DNA of 64,000 nt, taken from positions 1 to 64,000 of the forward strand of contig NZ_JABXGD010000008.1 of NCBI RefSeq assembly GCF_022627955.1, given 5' to 3'. The translations under genes and the position numbers were made by a program. Below, piece by piece: positions 37,678-47,503 of this stretch (its first letter is position 1; each line of letters begins with the position of its first letter). The notes beneath the pieces were generated by a model that worked only from the letters and a program-made list of their open reading frames with translations, was not told the DNA's origin and searched no databases. Source of the DNA: Microbacterium sp. C5A9 (GTDB lineage Bacteria > Actinomycetota > Actinomycetes > Actinomycetales > Microbacteriaceae).

Positions 37678-38331
37678 TCAGAGCGGCGTCGCGTACAGCG
37701 GCGAGATCGCGCGCAGGTAGCGGGCGAACAGCTCGCGGCGACGGCGCTTCACGAGAGCGGGCACGGTGCGATACAGCAGCGAGTTCGGCGCGTCGAAGGC
37801 GCGCACCGTGAACCACACCTCGTCGTTGTCCTCGCGCCAGTCGATGTCGAACGACTCTTCGCCCCGTACGACCGAACCGCCGACGGTGCCGAGCACGAAT
37901 CCGATGCGGCGCTTCTCCTCGGTCACGGAGATGACGCGCAGTTCCGCGTCGGCTCTCATGCCGGCCACCCGGCCGTGCAGGCGCAGAGTCATCCCGGGGC
38001 CCGCGAATGGGGTCCCCTCGGCGTCGAAACGCTGCTCGACGTCGTTCTTGCTCGGGGCGATCGGGGTGCCCTCCGCGTCGAAGCTCACACCGGCGTAGGC
38101 CGGTCCGGGTGCCGGGCGCACATCGTCGACGCTGAGTCCCGAGGCGCGCTGCGCCGTCCAGGTCAGAAGAGATTCGCCCGCGGTCTGGAACCGCTCGAGT
38201 CCGCTGCCGATGCGCCAGGAGTTCTCCGCCGGGATGCTGCGCTCCGGCGGATACTGCATCAGATCGGGGGCGTGGGTCGCACCCACGGCCGCATAGTCCA
38301 CCGTGTCGTCTCGGAAAGTCCCGCGCCGCAT
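37678..38331 (-). CDS. DUF1990 family protein (first copy)
   Basis: About 217 residues with the DUF1990 core: TVDYAAVGATHAPDLMQYPP, WRIGSGLERFQTAGESLLTW and the closing RGEESFDIDWREDNDEVWF with FARYLRAISPL. A short internal repeat (FDAEGTPIA and FDAEGTPFA, about residues 83 and 101) is present in the middle loop. No catalytic residues are known for the family. ATG 38331 is preferred; GTG 38367 and ATG 38352 are open too. It starts just after its paralogue. Confidence 0.8.
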   Translation of the reverse strand: MRRGTFRDDTVDYAAVGATHAPDLMQYPPERSIPAENSWRIGSGLERFQTAGESLLTWTAQRASGLSVDDVRPAPGPAYAGVSFDAEGTPIAPSKNDVEQRFDAEGTPFAGPGMTLRLHGRVAGMRADAELRVISVTEEKRRIGFVLGTVGGSVVRGEESFDIDWREDNDEVWFTVRAFDAPNSLLYRTVPALVKRRRRELFARYLRAISPLYATPL

Positions 38332-38341
38332 GAGAGCCAGC

Positions 38342-38863
38342 CTACTTGGCATTACCTGGACGATCACTCACCCCGGGTTCCCGAACCTGCCTGCACCGGT
38401 CGATCTCCGACTCGACGCTCGAGATGTACCGACGGAACACCCCGCGCTGCATGGCGCGGAGAACCGGCGTCAGCAGCCGCCATCGCAGGGTCGAGGGGCG
38501 CGAGATCGATCGCGCGGTGAACCGGCCGTCTTCGAGAACGAACGATTCCTCTCCGTAGATCGGGTGCCCCGGGCGAGTCTCGTAGCCGAATCCGTGCTCG
38601 TCGGCCCACACCACGCGGATCGGCTCCGCGAAGTGCATCCCGAGCACGGTCGTGCCGAGGCGCCCCTCCTGCCCGGCGACGGGCTCGCCCCCTGGCGTCT
38701 CGAAACCGGCGCGCCTCTTGAACTCCCACGAGGTGATGAGCGCGCCGACGGCTGTCTGCGCGTATTCCGGCACCGCCACCGAGCGCTCGGCGCCGCGCAT
38801 CCCCTTCGGGAGGTCTCCGAGCGGATGCCGTGTCAGGCCGCGCTCGTACCGCGGCAGCGTCAC
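38342..38863 (-). CDS. DUF1990 family protein (second, shorter copy)
   Basis: A 173-residue protein similar to its downstream neighbour in the C-terminal half: RVVWADEHGFGYETRPGHPI, YGEESFVLEDGRFTARSIS and VFRRYISSVESEI match the same blocks. It is shorter because the loop holding the internal repeat is absent. It begins 2 nt before the lepA stop region on the same strand, so it is read with lepA. Function unknown. Confidence 0.8.
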   Translation of the reverse strand: MTLPRYERGLTRHPLGDLPKGMRGAERSVAVPEYAQTAVGALITSWEFKRRAGFETPGGEPVAGQEGRLGTTVLGMHFAEPIRVVWADEHGFGYETRPGHPIYGEESFVLEDGRFTARSISRPSTLRWRLLTPVLRAMQRGVFRRYISSVESEIDRCRQVREPGVSDRPGNAK

Positions 38864-38864
38864 G

Positions 38865-40718
38865 CTACTTCTTGTCCTTGCCTTCGACGTCGCCCGAGAG
38901 CGCGGCGATGAACGCCTCCTGGGGGACCTCGACGCGACCGACCATCTTCATGCGCTTCTTGCCCTCCTTCTGCTTCTCGAGGAGCTTGCGCTTGCGGGTG
39001 ATGTCACCGCCGTAGCACTTGGCCAGAACGTCCTTGCGGATCGCGCGGATGGTCTCGCGGGCGATGATGCGCGCGCCGATGGCCGCCTGGATCGGCACCT
39101 CGAACTGCTGGCGCGGGATGAGCTTGCGCAGACGCTCGGCCATCATCGTGCCGTACGCGTATGCCTTGTCGCGGTGGACGATCGAGCTGAATGCGTCGAC
39201 CTTCTCGCCCTGCAGCAGGATGTCGACCTTCACGAGATCCGCCTCCTGCTGGCCGGCGGGCTCGTAGTCGAGCGAGGCATAGCCCTGCGTCTTCGACTTG
39301 AGCTGATCGAAGAAGTCGAACACGATCTCACCGAGCGGCATCATGTACCGCAGCTCGACGCGCTCCTCCGAGAAGTACTCCATCCCGAGCAGCGAGCCGC
39401 GTCGGGACTGGCAGAGCTCCATGACCGTACCCACGTAGTCCTTGGGCAGCAGGATCGCCGTCTTCACCATGGGCTCCGCCACCGAGCCGATGCGCCCGTC
39501 GGGGTACTCGCTCGGGTTGGTCACGGTCACGGTCTCGCCGGTGTCGCTGGTGAGGACCTCGTAGATCACGCTGGGCGCGGTGGTGATGAGGTCGAGGCCG
39601 AACTCGCGCTCGAGGCGCTCGGTGATGATCTCGAGGTGCAGGAGTCCGAGGAAGCCGCAGCGGAATCCGAATCCGAGCGCGACCGAGGTCTCGGGCTCGT
39701 ACTGGAGCGACGCGTCGGAGAGCTTGAGCTTGTCGAGCGCCTCACGCAGCTCCGCGTAGTCGCTGCCGTCGATCGGATAGATGCCGGAGAACACCATCGG
39801 CTTGGGGTCGGTGTAGCCCGCGAGGGCCTCTGACGCGGGCTTGCGCGCCGCCGTGATCGTGTCACCGACCTTCGACAGACGCACGTCCTTCACACCGGTG
39901 ATGAGATAGCCGACCTCTCCGACGCCGAGTCCCTTCGTGGGGATCGGCTCGGGGCTCGACACGCCGACCTCGAGCGCGTCATGGTTCGCGCCCGTCGACA
40001 TCATCTGGATGCGCTCGCGCGGCGAGAGACTGCCGTCGACCATGCGGACGTAGGTGACCACCCCGCGGTAGGCGTCGTAGACCGAGTCGAAGATCATGGC
40101 TCGGGCGGGGGCATCCGCATCGCCCACCGGGGCCGGGATCTCCTGCACCAGGCGGTCGAGCAGCGCCTCGACGCCCACACCGGTCTTGCCCGAGACGCGC
40201 AGCACGTCCTCCGGCTTGCCGCCGATGAGGGATGCCAGTTCCTTGGCGTACTTCTCGGGGTCGGCCGCCGGCAGGTCGATCTTGTTGAGGACCGGGATGA
40301 TGTGCAGGTCGTTCTCGAGAGCCAGGTAGAGGTTCGCGAGCGTCTGAGCCTCGATGCCCTGGGCGGCGTCGACGAGCAGGATCGCCCCCTCGCAGGCGGC
40401 GAGCGACCGGGAGACCTCGTAGGTGAAGTCGACGTGCCCCGGCGTGTCGATCATGTTGAGCGCGAACGTCTCGCCCTCGAGCTCCCAGGGCATGCGGACC
40501 GCCTGGGACTTGATCGTGATACCGCGCTCGCGCTCGATGTCCATGCGGTCCAGATACTGGGCGCGCATGTCGCGATCCGAGACCACGCCGGTGATCTGGA
40601 GCATGCGGTCGGCGAGGGTCGACTTGCCGTGGTCGATGTGCGCGATGATGCAGAAATTGCGGATCTTCGTCGCAGGCGTCGCGGCAGGCTGAAGCGGAGT
40701 GAGGGCGCGTGGTGACAT
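38865..40718 (-). CDS. lepA: Elongation factor 4 (LepA)
   Basis: Translational GTPase that back-translocates or helps mature stalled ribosomes. The 617 residues include [13 protein letters not shown] (about residues 27-39), [18 protein letters not shown], and the unique LepA C-terminal domain ending with [24 protein letters not shown] residues. ATG 40718 is 9 nt after a TAGAAT box, implying a 2-3 nt leader. Start sequence [20 protein letters not shown] is typical. Confidence 0.97.
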   Translation of the reverse strand: MSPRALTPLQPAATPATKIRNFCIIAHIDHGKSTLADRMLQITGVVSDRDMRAQYLDRMDIERERGITIKSQAVRMPWELEGETFALNMIDTPGHVDFTYEVSRSLAACEGAILLVDAAQGIEAQTLANLYLALENDLHIIPVLNKIDLPAADPEKYAKELASLIGGKPEDVLRVSGKTGVGVEALLDRLVQEIPAPVGDADAPARAMIFDSVYDAYRGVVTYVRMVDGSLSPRERIQMMSTGANHDALEVGVSSPEPIPTKGLGVGEVGYLITGVKDVRLSKVGDTITAARKPASEALAGYTDPKPMVFSGIYPIDGSDYAELREALDKLKLSDASLQYEPETSVALGFGFRCGFLGLLHLEIITERLEREFGLDLITTAPSVIYEVLTSDTGETVTVTNPSEYPDGRIGSVAEPMVKTAILLPKDYVGTVMELCQSRRGSLLGMEYFSEERVELRYMMPLGEIVFDFFDQLKSKTQGYASLDYEPAGQQEADLVKVDILLQGEKVDAFSSIVHRDKAYAYGTMMAERLRKLIPRQQFEVPIQAAIGARIIARETIRAIRKDVLAKCYGGDITRKRKLLEKQKEGKKRMKMVGRVEVPQEAFIAALSGDVEGKDKK

Positions 40719-40727
40719 GTCCCGTCG

Positions 40728-40733
40728 ATTCTA
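40728..40733 (-). promoter_or_regulatory. -10 box of lepA
   Basis: TAGAAT on the minus strand, 9 nt before the ATG. TTGACC lies 11 nt upstream of it, too close for a standard -35 box. Confidence 0.5.
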
Positions 40734-40829
40734 CGGGGCGTGATGGTCAATGCCCGATTCGGTGGAAGCGGTGATATCCCGATTCGACCGCGATGGTGAT
40801 AACCTGCCGAGGTTGCCCGGGAGCCATCC

Positions 40830-40858
40830 GTGACACCGGATCCCGTGAGCGATAAGAC
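40830..40858 (+). promoter_or_regulatory. Candidate promoter of the peptide ABC transporter operon
   Basis: GTGACA (40830-40835) and TAAGAC (40853-40858) are 17 nt apart. They would start a transcript near 40865, leaving a leader of about 120 nt before the first gene. The rest of the 266-nt gap from lepA shows no gene. Confidence 0.4.
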
Positions 40859-40984
40859 TCCGTCACACACCATGCGGCGAGTCGATTCGCGCAGATCGGC
40901 AGACGGTGCACGGCCGTCTCCCTCCGGCTCAGAGTTGCGTCGGCTGTTCCCGAGCGCGTCTGAAAAAGAGAGAGAATCAACACC

Positions 40985-41968
40985 TTGATCAAGTATCTCG
41001 TGCGCCGAGCACTGGGCTGGCTGCTGATGATCGTGGTCGCGACCAACGTGACCTACTTCCTGGCGTGGTCGTTCCTCGACCCCCGGAGCAACTATGTCGG
41101 GCGCCGCCCGCCGCTCTCCCCCGAGGAGATCACGCGGATGCTCGAGCCGTTCAACCTGAGCGACACGGTTCCGCTCCTCGAGCGGTGGTGGACCTGGTTC
41201 AGCGGCATCCTCTTCCGCTGGGACTGGGGGCAGAGCCCGGTCGGCCAGTCGGTGAACGACCAGATCGCATACCGCATGTGGGTCTCGGGCGAGCTGGTCA
41301 TCGGCGCGACCATCCTGGGTGCCGTGCTCGGCATCGGGCTCGGCGTCTACACCGCCTCTCGCCAGTACAAGCTCGGCGACCGGATCGGTCAGGCGACGTC
41401 GATCGTGACGATGAACATCCCCATCGTCGTCGCGGCGCTCGGAATCGTGCTCCTCGCCATCGCCTTCAACGAGTGGGCGGGTGTGCGCGTCTTCTACGTG
41501 ACCGGCGCCGGCAGCAAGGGTGTGGAGGGCTTCTTCCCCTACATCATCGACAAGCTCCAGCATCTGACGCTTCCCACGATCGCCCTCGTCCTCACGGGCT
41601 ACGCGAACTACCACCTGCTGCAGCGCTCCCTCCTGCTCGACAACATCAAGGCCGACTACGTGCGCACGGCGCGTGCCAAGGGCCTCACGAAGCAGCAGGC
41701 GATCCGCAAGCACGCCCTGCGTCCGTCGCTCATCCCGGTCGCGACGCAGCTCGCGTTCACGATCCCGACGGTCTTCACCGGCGCCATCCTGACCGAGTCG
41801 ATCTTCGGCTGGAACGGCATGGGCAAGTACTTCATCGACACGATCTCGAAGAACGACGTCCACGGCGTCGTGGCGGTCGCCGCCTTCGGTGCGGTCCTGA
41901 CCGCAATCGGCGCGATCCTCGCGGACATCGCCGTCGTCGCCCTCGACCCGCGAGTGAGAGTGAGCTGA
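40985..41968 (+). CDS. Oligopeptide-type ABC transporter permease, OppB/DppB family
   Basis: A 327-residue inner-membrane subunit with about six hydrophobic segments. The permease EAA motif is seen in YVRTARAKGLTKQQAIRKHALR (cut here for length), the site that contacts the ATPase. The N-terminus MIKYLVRRALGWLLMIVVA and the following long periplasmic loop are typical of OppB. The start is TTG 40985 with GAGAGAGAA upstream. It is the first gene of the importer operon and ends 1 nt before the next start. Confidence 0.9.
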   Translation: MIKYLVRRALGWLLMIVVATNVTYFLAWSFLDPRSNYVGRRPPLSPEEITRMLEPFNLSDTVPLLERWWTWFSGILFRWDWGQSPVGQSVNDQIAYRMWVSGELVIGATILGAVLGIGLGVYTASRQYKLGDRIGQATSIVTMNIPIVVAALGIVLLAIAFNEWAGVRVFYVTGAGSKGVEGFFPYIIDKLQHLTLPTIALVLTGYANYHLLQRSLLLDNIKADYVRTARAKGLTKQQAIRKHALRPSLIPVATQLAFTIPTVFTGAILTESIFGWNGMGKYFIDTISKNDVHGVVAVAAFGAVLTAIGAILADIAVVALDPRVRVS

Positions 41969-41969
41969 C

Positions 41970-42896
41970 ATGAGCTCGGAAATGATCGATCCCACGCTGC
42001 ACACCGCCGAGCAGCCGGCTCCCGTGGCCGTGCAGCGCAAGCGGATGTCGACCTTCGCGCTGTACTACCGGCGATTCATGCGCAACAAGCCGGCCGTCTT
42101 CGGCGTCATCGTGTTCCTCGCGCTCGTGCTCTTCTCGATCGTGGGCCCCCTGGTGGCACGGTACGACCACATCTACCTCGACTTCCTCAATCTCGGCACG
42201 CCGCCGTCGGGTGAGCACTGGTTCGGCACCACCCCCGCAGGAAACGACCTGTTCGCGCAGGTGTCCATCGGGCTCCAGCGCTCGCTCATGATCGCCGTCA
42301 CGGTCTCCGTCGGAACCACCGCGCTCTCCGCCGTGGTCGGCACCGCCGCGGCGTACTTCGGCGGGCGGACCGAGAAGTTCACGCTGCTTCTCATCCACTT
42401 CCTCATGGTCATCCCCACCTTCCTGATCCTCGCCCTGGTGTCGAACACCGCGGGAGGCGACTGGCGGGTCATCGCCCTGGCACTCATCTTCATCGGCTGG
42501 TTCTTCCAGGCGAGGGTGATCTGGACCATGGCGCTGTCGCTGCGCGAGCGCGAGTACGTCGAGGCCGCGCGCTACATGGGCGTGCGCGGCATGACCATCG
42601 TCATGCGCCACCTGCTCCCCAACATCGGCTCGCTCCTCGTCATCAACTTCACCCTCGGCGTCGTCGCGGCCGTGATGACGGAGACCGGCCTGTCGTTCAT
42701 CGGCTTCGGGGTGAAGATCCCCGACGTGTCGCTCGGCTCGCTCATCGGCAGCGGCGCCAACAGCATCACCAGCGCCCCGTGGCTGTTCTACTTCCCCGCC
42801 GCCGCACTGGTGCTGCTCACCGTCTCGATGGCACTCGTCGCCGACGGACTGCGCGACGCGCTCGATCCCACCTCAGCGGCAGGAGGCCGCGCATGA
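41970..42896 (+). CDS. Oligopeptide-type ABC transporter permease, OppC/DppC family
   Basis: A 308-residue partner permease with six hydrophobic segments. HWFGTTPAGNDLFAQVSIGL is the family hallmark after the first periplasmic loop, and YVEAARYMGVRGMTIVMRHL carries the EAA loop. The N-terminal cytoplasmic region is 38 residues. ATG 41970 is 2 nt after the previous stop. The end overlaps the ATPase gene by 4 nt. Confidence 0.9.
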   Translation: MSSEMIDPTLHTAEQPAPVAVQRKRMSTFALYYRRFMRNKPAVFGVIVFLALVLFSIVGPLVARYDHIYLDFLNLGTPPSGEHWFGTTPAGNDLFAQVSIGLQRSLMIAVTVSVGTTALSAVVGTAAAYFGGRTEKFTLLLIHFLMVIPTFLILALVSNTAGGDWRVIALALIFIGWFFQARVIWTMALSLREREYVEAARYMGVRGMTIVMRHLLPNIGSLLVINFTLGVVAAVMTETGLSFIGFGVKIPDVSLGSLIGSGANSITSAPWLFYFPAAALVLLTVSMALVADGLRDALDPTSAAGGRA

Positions 42897-44836
42897 CCAC
42901 CATCTCCTCTTCCCCCGTCCTCTCCGTCCGCGACCTTCGGGTCAGCTTCCCCTCCGAGGCCGGACGCGTCGACGCCGTGCGCGGCGTCTCGTTCGACCTC
43001 GAGGCCGGCAAGACCCTCGGCATCGTCGGTGAATCCGGATCGGGCAAGTCCGTCACGTCGCTCGCGATCATCGGCCTGCTCGACGACAACGCCAAGGTCA
43101 CAGGATCCATCGTCTTCGACGGCGAGGAGCTGCTCGGCAAGAGCGACAAGCAGATGTCGATGATCCGCGGCAACGGCATGACCATGGTCTTCCAGGACCC
43201 GCTGACCTCGCTCACGCCGGTCTTCACCATCGGCGACCAGCTGATCGAGGCGCTGACCGTGCACCGGAACCTCTCGAAGAAGGAGTCGTGGGACCGCTCG
43301 GTCGAGCTGCTCTCGCTCGTGGGCATCCCCGAGCCCGAGAAGCGCATGAAGTCGTTCCCGCACGAGTTCTCCGGCGGCATGCGTCAGCGAGTCGTCATCG
43401 CCATCGCGATGGCGAACAACCCGAAGCTCATCATCTGCGACGAGCCGACCACCGCTCTCGACGTGACGATCCAGGCCCAGATCCTCGATCTCATCGAGAA
43501 GGCGCAGGGCGAGACCGGTGCGGCCGTCATCATGATCACGCACGACATGGGCGTGGTGGCGCGCACGGCCGACGACGTCATCGTCATGTACGCGGGCAAG
43601 CCCGTCGAGCACGCCGAGGCCCGCGAGCTCTTCCACCGCACGCGGATGCCGTACTCGATCGGCCTGCTCGGCGCGATCCCTCGCGTCGACAAGGCCGAGA
43701 AGCAGCCGCTGGTGCCGATCAAGGGCAACCCGCCCCTGCTCATCGACCTGCCGCACGCCTGCCCGTTCGCCGACCGCTGCCCGATCGTGGTCGACGCCTG
43801 CCGCGCATCCGAGCCGGAGCTCCTTCCCGTGGCCACCGGAACCGACGCCGCGCACACCGCTGCGTGCTTCCGCGCCGCGGAGATCGAGGACGGCGGACTC
43901 ATCGGCGGACTTCCCGTCTATCCGGTCGCCGAGATCCCCCAGAGCGCCCTGACCCTGACTCCCCGCGAAGAGCGACCGGTCACGCTCGAGGTGCGCAACC
44001 TCACCAAGACCTTCCCGCTCATGAAGGGCGCGATCTTCAAGCGCAAGGTCGGCGAGGTGCACGCGGTCAAGGGCATCAGCTTCGACGTCCGCGAGGGCGA
44101 GACGATGGCCATCGTCGGAGAGTCCGGTTCGGGCAAGACCACGACTCTGCTGCAGATCATGGACTTCGCGAAGCAGGACGACGGCGACATCGTCGTCGCC
44201 GGCACGAGTGTGGGCGACATCACGAGCGGAGCGCAGGAGAGGGCGCTGAGACGCGACATCCAGATCGTGTTCCAGGACCCGATGGGAGCGCTCGATCCCC
44301 GCATGACGGTGAGTGCGATCATCGCGGAGCCCATGATCGCGATCGGCGTCAGCCGCGCAGACGCCCACGTGCGCGTGCAGGAGCTGATGGATCTGGTCGG
44401 GCTGAACCCCGCCCACCTCGATCGATTCCCCGGCGCGTTCTCGGGCGGCCAGCGACAGCGCATCGGCATCGCCCGCGCGCTGTCGACGAACCCGAAGATC
44501 GTCGTGCTCGACGAGCCCGTCTCCGCGCTCGACGTGTCGATCCAGGCCGGTGTGATCAACCTGCTCGACGAGCTCAAGGTCAAGCTCGGCCTGTCGTACC
44601 TCTTCGTCGCGCACGACCTGTCCGTGGTGCGCCACATCGCCGACCGCGTCGCCGTGATGTACCTGGGCGAGTTCGTCGAGCACGGAGACGTCGACGAGGT
44701 GTTCGACAACCCGCAGCATCCGTACACGAAGGCGCTGCTCTCGGCGATCCCGGTCCCTGACCCCGACATCGAGCGCGGCAGGCAGCGGATCATCTTCGAC
44801 GCCAAGACCATGACCACGCAGCCGCTGGCCTCCTGA
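42893..44836 (+). CDS. Double ABC ATPase for oligopeptide import (DppD-DppF fusion)
   Basis: A 647-residue protein with two complete ATPase units. The first (about residues 10-260) has GESGSGKSVTSLA and SGGMRQRVVIAIAMA; the second (about 365-610) has GESGSGKTTTLLQ and SGGQRQRIGIARALS. Between them is the oligopeptide-transporter C-terminal segment (HACPFADRCPIV), likely binding an iron-sulfur or helping peptide specificity. Normally these are two genes; the fused form is common in actinobacteria. ATG 42893 overlaps the permease stop; an earlier open frame is rejected. Confidence 0.9.
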   Translation: MTTISSSPVLSVRDLRVSFPSEAGRVDAVRGVSFDLEAGKTLGIVGESGSGKSVTSLAIIGLLDDNAKVTGSIVFDGEELLGKSDKQMSMIRGNGMTMVFQDPLTSLTPVFTIGDQLIEALTVHRNLSKKESWDRSVELLSLVGIPEPEKRMKSFPHEFSGGMRQRVVIAIAMANNPKLIICDEPTTALDVTIQAQILDLIEKAQGETGAAVIMITHDMGVVARTADDVIVMYAGKPVEHAEARELFHRTRMPYSIGLLGAIPRVDKAEKQPLVPIKGNPPLLIDLPHACPFADRCPIVVDACRASEPELLPVATGTDAAHTAACFRAAEIEDGGLIGGLPVYPVAEIPQSALTLTPREERPVTLEVRNLTKTFPLMKGAIFKRKVGEVHAVKGISFDVREGETMAIVGESGSGKTTTLLQIMDFAKQDDGDIVVAGTSVGDITSGAQERALRRDIQIVFQDPMGALDPRMTVSAIIAEPMIAIGVSRADAHVRVQELMDLVGLNPAHLDRFPGAFSGGQRQRIGIARALSTNPKIVVLDEPVSALDVSIQAGVINLLDELKVKLGLSYLFVAHDLSVVRHIADRVAVMYLGEFVEHGDVDEVFDNPQHPYTKALLSAIPVPDPDIERGRQRIIFDAKTMTTQPLAS

Positions 44837-44968
44837 CCCCGCCCCGCGACGAATCGCTCCGGTTAAGGTCGTGTAACAGTATGGCGATAAAGCTCTGCAT
44901 CGCGAGTGTTTGCGACGACGGCGAACTAACCTCCCCTTTATGACACGCCGAAAGGCGAAAGGAGCACC

Positions 44969-46681
44969 ATGAAAGGCACCACCAAGCTGACGGGCGTCAT
45001 CGCCCTCAGTGGGGCCCTCGCACTCGTGATCAGCGGCTGTGCGTCGGGCACTGGAGACAGCGGAACCGATGGCGGCAACGAGCCCCAGGAGACGAAGGCG
45101 TCGGACTACAACCCGCAGCCCCGCGAGAACCTGCAGGAAGGAGGCGAGGTCAACTTCGGCATCAACGAGGTCACGCCGCAGATGAACGCGTTCAACGGCA
45201 ACGGCAGCGCGGACACCCAGCGACTCGCTTCCTGGTACACCCCGCAGGTCTTCCTCATGGACCCGGACGGCACCGTCTCGGCCAACCCCGCCTACCTCGA
45301 CTCGTGGGACATCAGCGAGAAGGACGGCAAGACCGTCGTCACGATGAAGGTCAACGAGAAGGCCACCTGGAACGACGGCACCCCGATCGACTACACCGCG
45401 TTCGAGGCCACCTGGAAGGCGAACAGCGGCGAGGACGAGGCCTATGAGGCCAACGCCACCGACGGCTACAAGGAGATCGAGTCGGTCACGGCCGGCGAGA
45501 CCGACAAGGACGTCATCGTCACCTTCAAGGGCGAGTTCGCCTGGCCGAAGATGCCGTTCCTCACCGGAATCATGCACCCGGCGGTCAACACGCCGGAGAT
45601 CTTCAACACCGCCTTCATCGAGGACCCGCACCCCGAGTGGGGCGCCGGCCCGTACAAGCTGACCGACTACGACGTGAACGGCCAGTCCGTCACGTTCGAG
45701 CCGAACGAGAAGTGGTGGGGCAACGCACCTCTGCTCGACAAGGTCACCTTCACCGGTCTCGACGCCTCGGCCTCGATCAACGCCTTCAAGAACGGCGAGA
45801 TCGACATGGTCGGCACGAACACGAAGGACCGCCTCGCACAGGTCGCCGACATGGAAGACGTCACGACCTACCGCTCGCAGCAGACCGCGAAGACCATCGT
45901 GATCCTCGACGGCGAGAAGCCGCAGCTGTCGGATCCCGCCGTCCGCGAGGCCTTCTTCATGGCGATCGACATCGATCAGCAGAAGCAGATCGCCTGGAAC
46001 GGACTCGACTACGAGGAGGCTCCGGCCGGCTCGCTGAACCTGTACGACTTCCAGGACGGCTACAGTGACTCGTTCGCCGAGGCCGGTCTGAAGTTCGACG
46101 TCGACGGTGCCAAGAAGCTGCTCGATGACGCCGGCTGGACCGAGGGCGAAGACGGCATCCGCGAGAAGGACGGCGAGAAGCTGTCCGTCGTCTTCCCGGT
46201 GCACAGCGACGACCCGACCCAGGAGGCGCTCGCCAAGGCGCTGCAGCAGCAGCAGAAGGCGATCGGCATCGACCTGACCATCGAGAAGCGCGCACCCGCG
46301 GACTTCTCGACCGACTTCACGACGAAGAACTGGGACGCGTTCTCGCTGCGCTTCACGGACTCCGACCCGTTCGGCCCGCTGTGGTTCTGCCAGCTGTACT
46401 GCTCTGACAGCAGCCTGAACCTCTCGGGCACCGGCACGCCGGAGATCGACGAGAAGATCAAGGACGAGGTCGAGTCGCAGACGACGGCCGAGGACTGGAC
46501 CGCCGCCACGATGAAGCTCGAGCCGGAGATCATCAAGGAGACCTGGGGCGTCATCCCGCTCTACAACGGTCCCTCGATCTTCACGGTCAAGGACGGCCTG
46601 GCCAACCTGACGCCGGAGCCCTACGTGGGCCTTGACCTCTTCGGGGTCACCCCCGTCGAGAACGTCGGCTGGGAGAAGTAA
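44969..46681 (+). CDS. Oligopeptide-type ABC transporter substrate-binding lipoprotein
   Basis: A 570-residue extracellular binding protein of SBP family 5. Residues 1-24 form a lipoprotein signal ending in ISGC (Cys about 24). A linker rich in Gly, Asp and Thr follows. The mature fold shows KATWNDGTPIDYTAFEATW, the sugar/peptide-binding strands, and FEPNEKWWGNAPLLDKV. Such proteins deliver peptides or other ligands to the permeases; the ligand is unknown. AAAGGAG lies before ATG 44969, after a small CGCC-GAAA-GGCG hairpin (44946-44957). In this operon it comes last, whereas many opp operons begin with it. Confidence 0.92.
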   Translation: MKGTTKLTGVIALSGALALVISGCASGTGDSGTDGGNEPQETKASDYNPQPRENLQEGGEVNFGINEVTPQMNAFNGNGSADTQRLASWYTPQVFLMDPDGTVSANPAYLDSWDISEKDGKTVVTMKVNEKATWNDGTPIDYTAFEATWKANSGEDEAYEANATDGYKEIESVTAGETDKDVIVTFKGEFAWPKMPFLTGIMHPAVNTPEIFNTAFIEDPHPEWGAGPYKLTDYDVNGQSVTFEPNEKWWGNAPLLDKVTFTGLDASASINAFKNGEIDMVGTNTKDRLAQVADMEDVTTYRSQQTAKTIVILDGEKPQLSDPAVREAFFMAIDIDQQKQIAWNGLDYEEAPAGSLNLYDFQDGYSDSFAEAGLKFDVDGAKKLLDDAGWTEGEDGIREKDGEKLSVVFPVHSDDPTQEALAKALQQQQKAIGIDLTIEKRAPADFSTDFTTKNWDAFSLRFTDSDPFGPLWFCQLYCSDSSLNLSGTGTPEIDEKIKDEVESQTTAEDWTAATMKLEPEIIKETWGVIPLYNGPSIFTVKDGLANLTPEPYVGLDLFGVTPVENVGWEK

Positions 46682-46698
46682 GCACTTCTTCCTCTGAG

Positions 46699-46733
46699 AG
46701 CGGGGTCGGTGGTTCATCCACCGGCCCCGCTTT
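46699..46733 (+). terminator. Rho-independent terminator of the peptide transporter operon
   Basis: AGCGGGGTCGGTGG pairs with CCACCGGCCCCGCT (one G-T pair) across a 5-nt loop, followed by TTT. It is 18 nt after the stop of the binding protein. Confidence 0.85.
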
Positions 46734-46735
46734 CG

Positions 46736-46741
46736 TATGCT
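46736..46741 (+). promoter_or_regulatory. -10 box of the alpha/beta hydrolase gene (leaderless type)
   Basis: TATGCT is 6 nt before GTG 46748, directly after the T-run of the terminator. So the terminator and this promoter nearly touch. Confidence 0.55.
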
Positions 46742-46747
46742 GAACCC

Positions 46748-47503
46748 GTGACCGTCCAGATCGTCCTCGTGCACGGCATCCGCACGTCAGCGACGATGTG
46801 GAGGTCTCAGCTGGCGTTCCTCGATGCTGCCGGCATTCCCGCCACGGCGGTGGATCTGCCCGGCCACGGCACGCGGGTGCAGGAGGATTTCACCCTGCAC
46901 GAGGCCCTGCACACGATCGACGCGGCCGTTCGCGACGCGGCGACCCGCGGGCCGGTGCTGCTCGTCGGTCACTCGATGGGCGGGCTGCTGACCCTGGCCT
47001 ACACCGGAGGGGCGCAGACGCCGCCGGTGGCCGGACTCATCGCCGCCTCCTGCACCTCGCTCCCCCGCGGCACCGGCCTCGCGGCCTATCGAGTGATCGC
47101 GAGGGCCGTCGACCGTTTGCCGGACCGCGGTATGTGGCTCACGGAGCGCATCCTGGAGGCGACGATCCCCGAGGACACGCGTGCCGACTTCGCCGCCGGA
47201 GGCTACGCGCTCGACACGCAGGACACTGCTCTGCGAAACCTCGCCACCCTCGATCTCGCAACAGCCGTCGCCCGCATCGACGTGCCGCTGTGGTTCGTCA
47301 ACGGCCAGTACGATCAGCTGCGCCTGAACGAAGCCCTGTTCCGGCGTCTCGCCCCGCGCGCCGAGCTGATCGTCGTGCCGCGGACGACGCATCTCGTGAC
47401 GGCCATGCGACCGGACGTGTTCAATGCCGTGCTCCGTCTGGGCATCGCCACGATCGAGGCCGACGCGACACTCAGCGACCAGGCTGACGCGCGCGAGCCG
47501 TGA
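46748..47503 (+). CDS. Alpha/beta hydrolase
   Basis: A 251-residue serine hydrolase. It has IVLVHGIRTSATMWRSQL (oxyanion-hole HG, about residues 4-21), the nucleophile Ser in LLVGHSMGGLLTLAY (about 77-91) and the catalytic His in PRTTHLVTAMRP (about 215-226). No signal peptide. The substrate is unknown. The GTG follows TATGCT by 6 nt. The last 32 nt overlap the 3' end of the convergent MFS gene. Confidence 0.85.
   Translation: MTVQIVLVHGIRTSATMWRSQLAFLDAAGIPATAVDLPGHGTRVQEDFTLHEALHTIDAAVRDAATRGPVLLVGHSMGGLLTLAYTGGAQTPPVAGLIAASCTSLPRGTGLAAYRVIARAVDRLPDRGMWLTERILEATIPEDTRADFAAGGYALDTQDTALRNLATLDLATAVARIDVPLWFVNGQYDQLRLNEALFRRLAPRAELIVVPRTTHLVTAMRPDVFNAVLRLGIATIEADATLSDQADAREP

Noticed and set aside
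34449..37811. A plus-strand open frame of 1120 codons
   Set aside because: It contains the real start of the esterase but runs on after the duplication through unrelated codons antisense to hemW; the absence of stops is a GC effect.
40760..40960. Other TA-rich boxes (GATAAC, GATATC) as the peptide-transporter promoter
   Set aside because: None has a -35 partner at 16-18 nt; the GTGACA/TAAGAC pair is better.
42788..46774. A minus-strand open frame of 1328 codons
   Set aside because: It is antisense to the well-supported transporter genes and has the Arg/Asp/Val-rich composition of a shadow frame.
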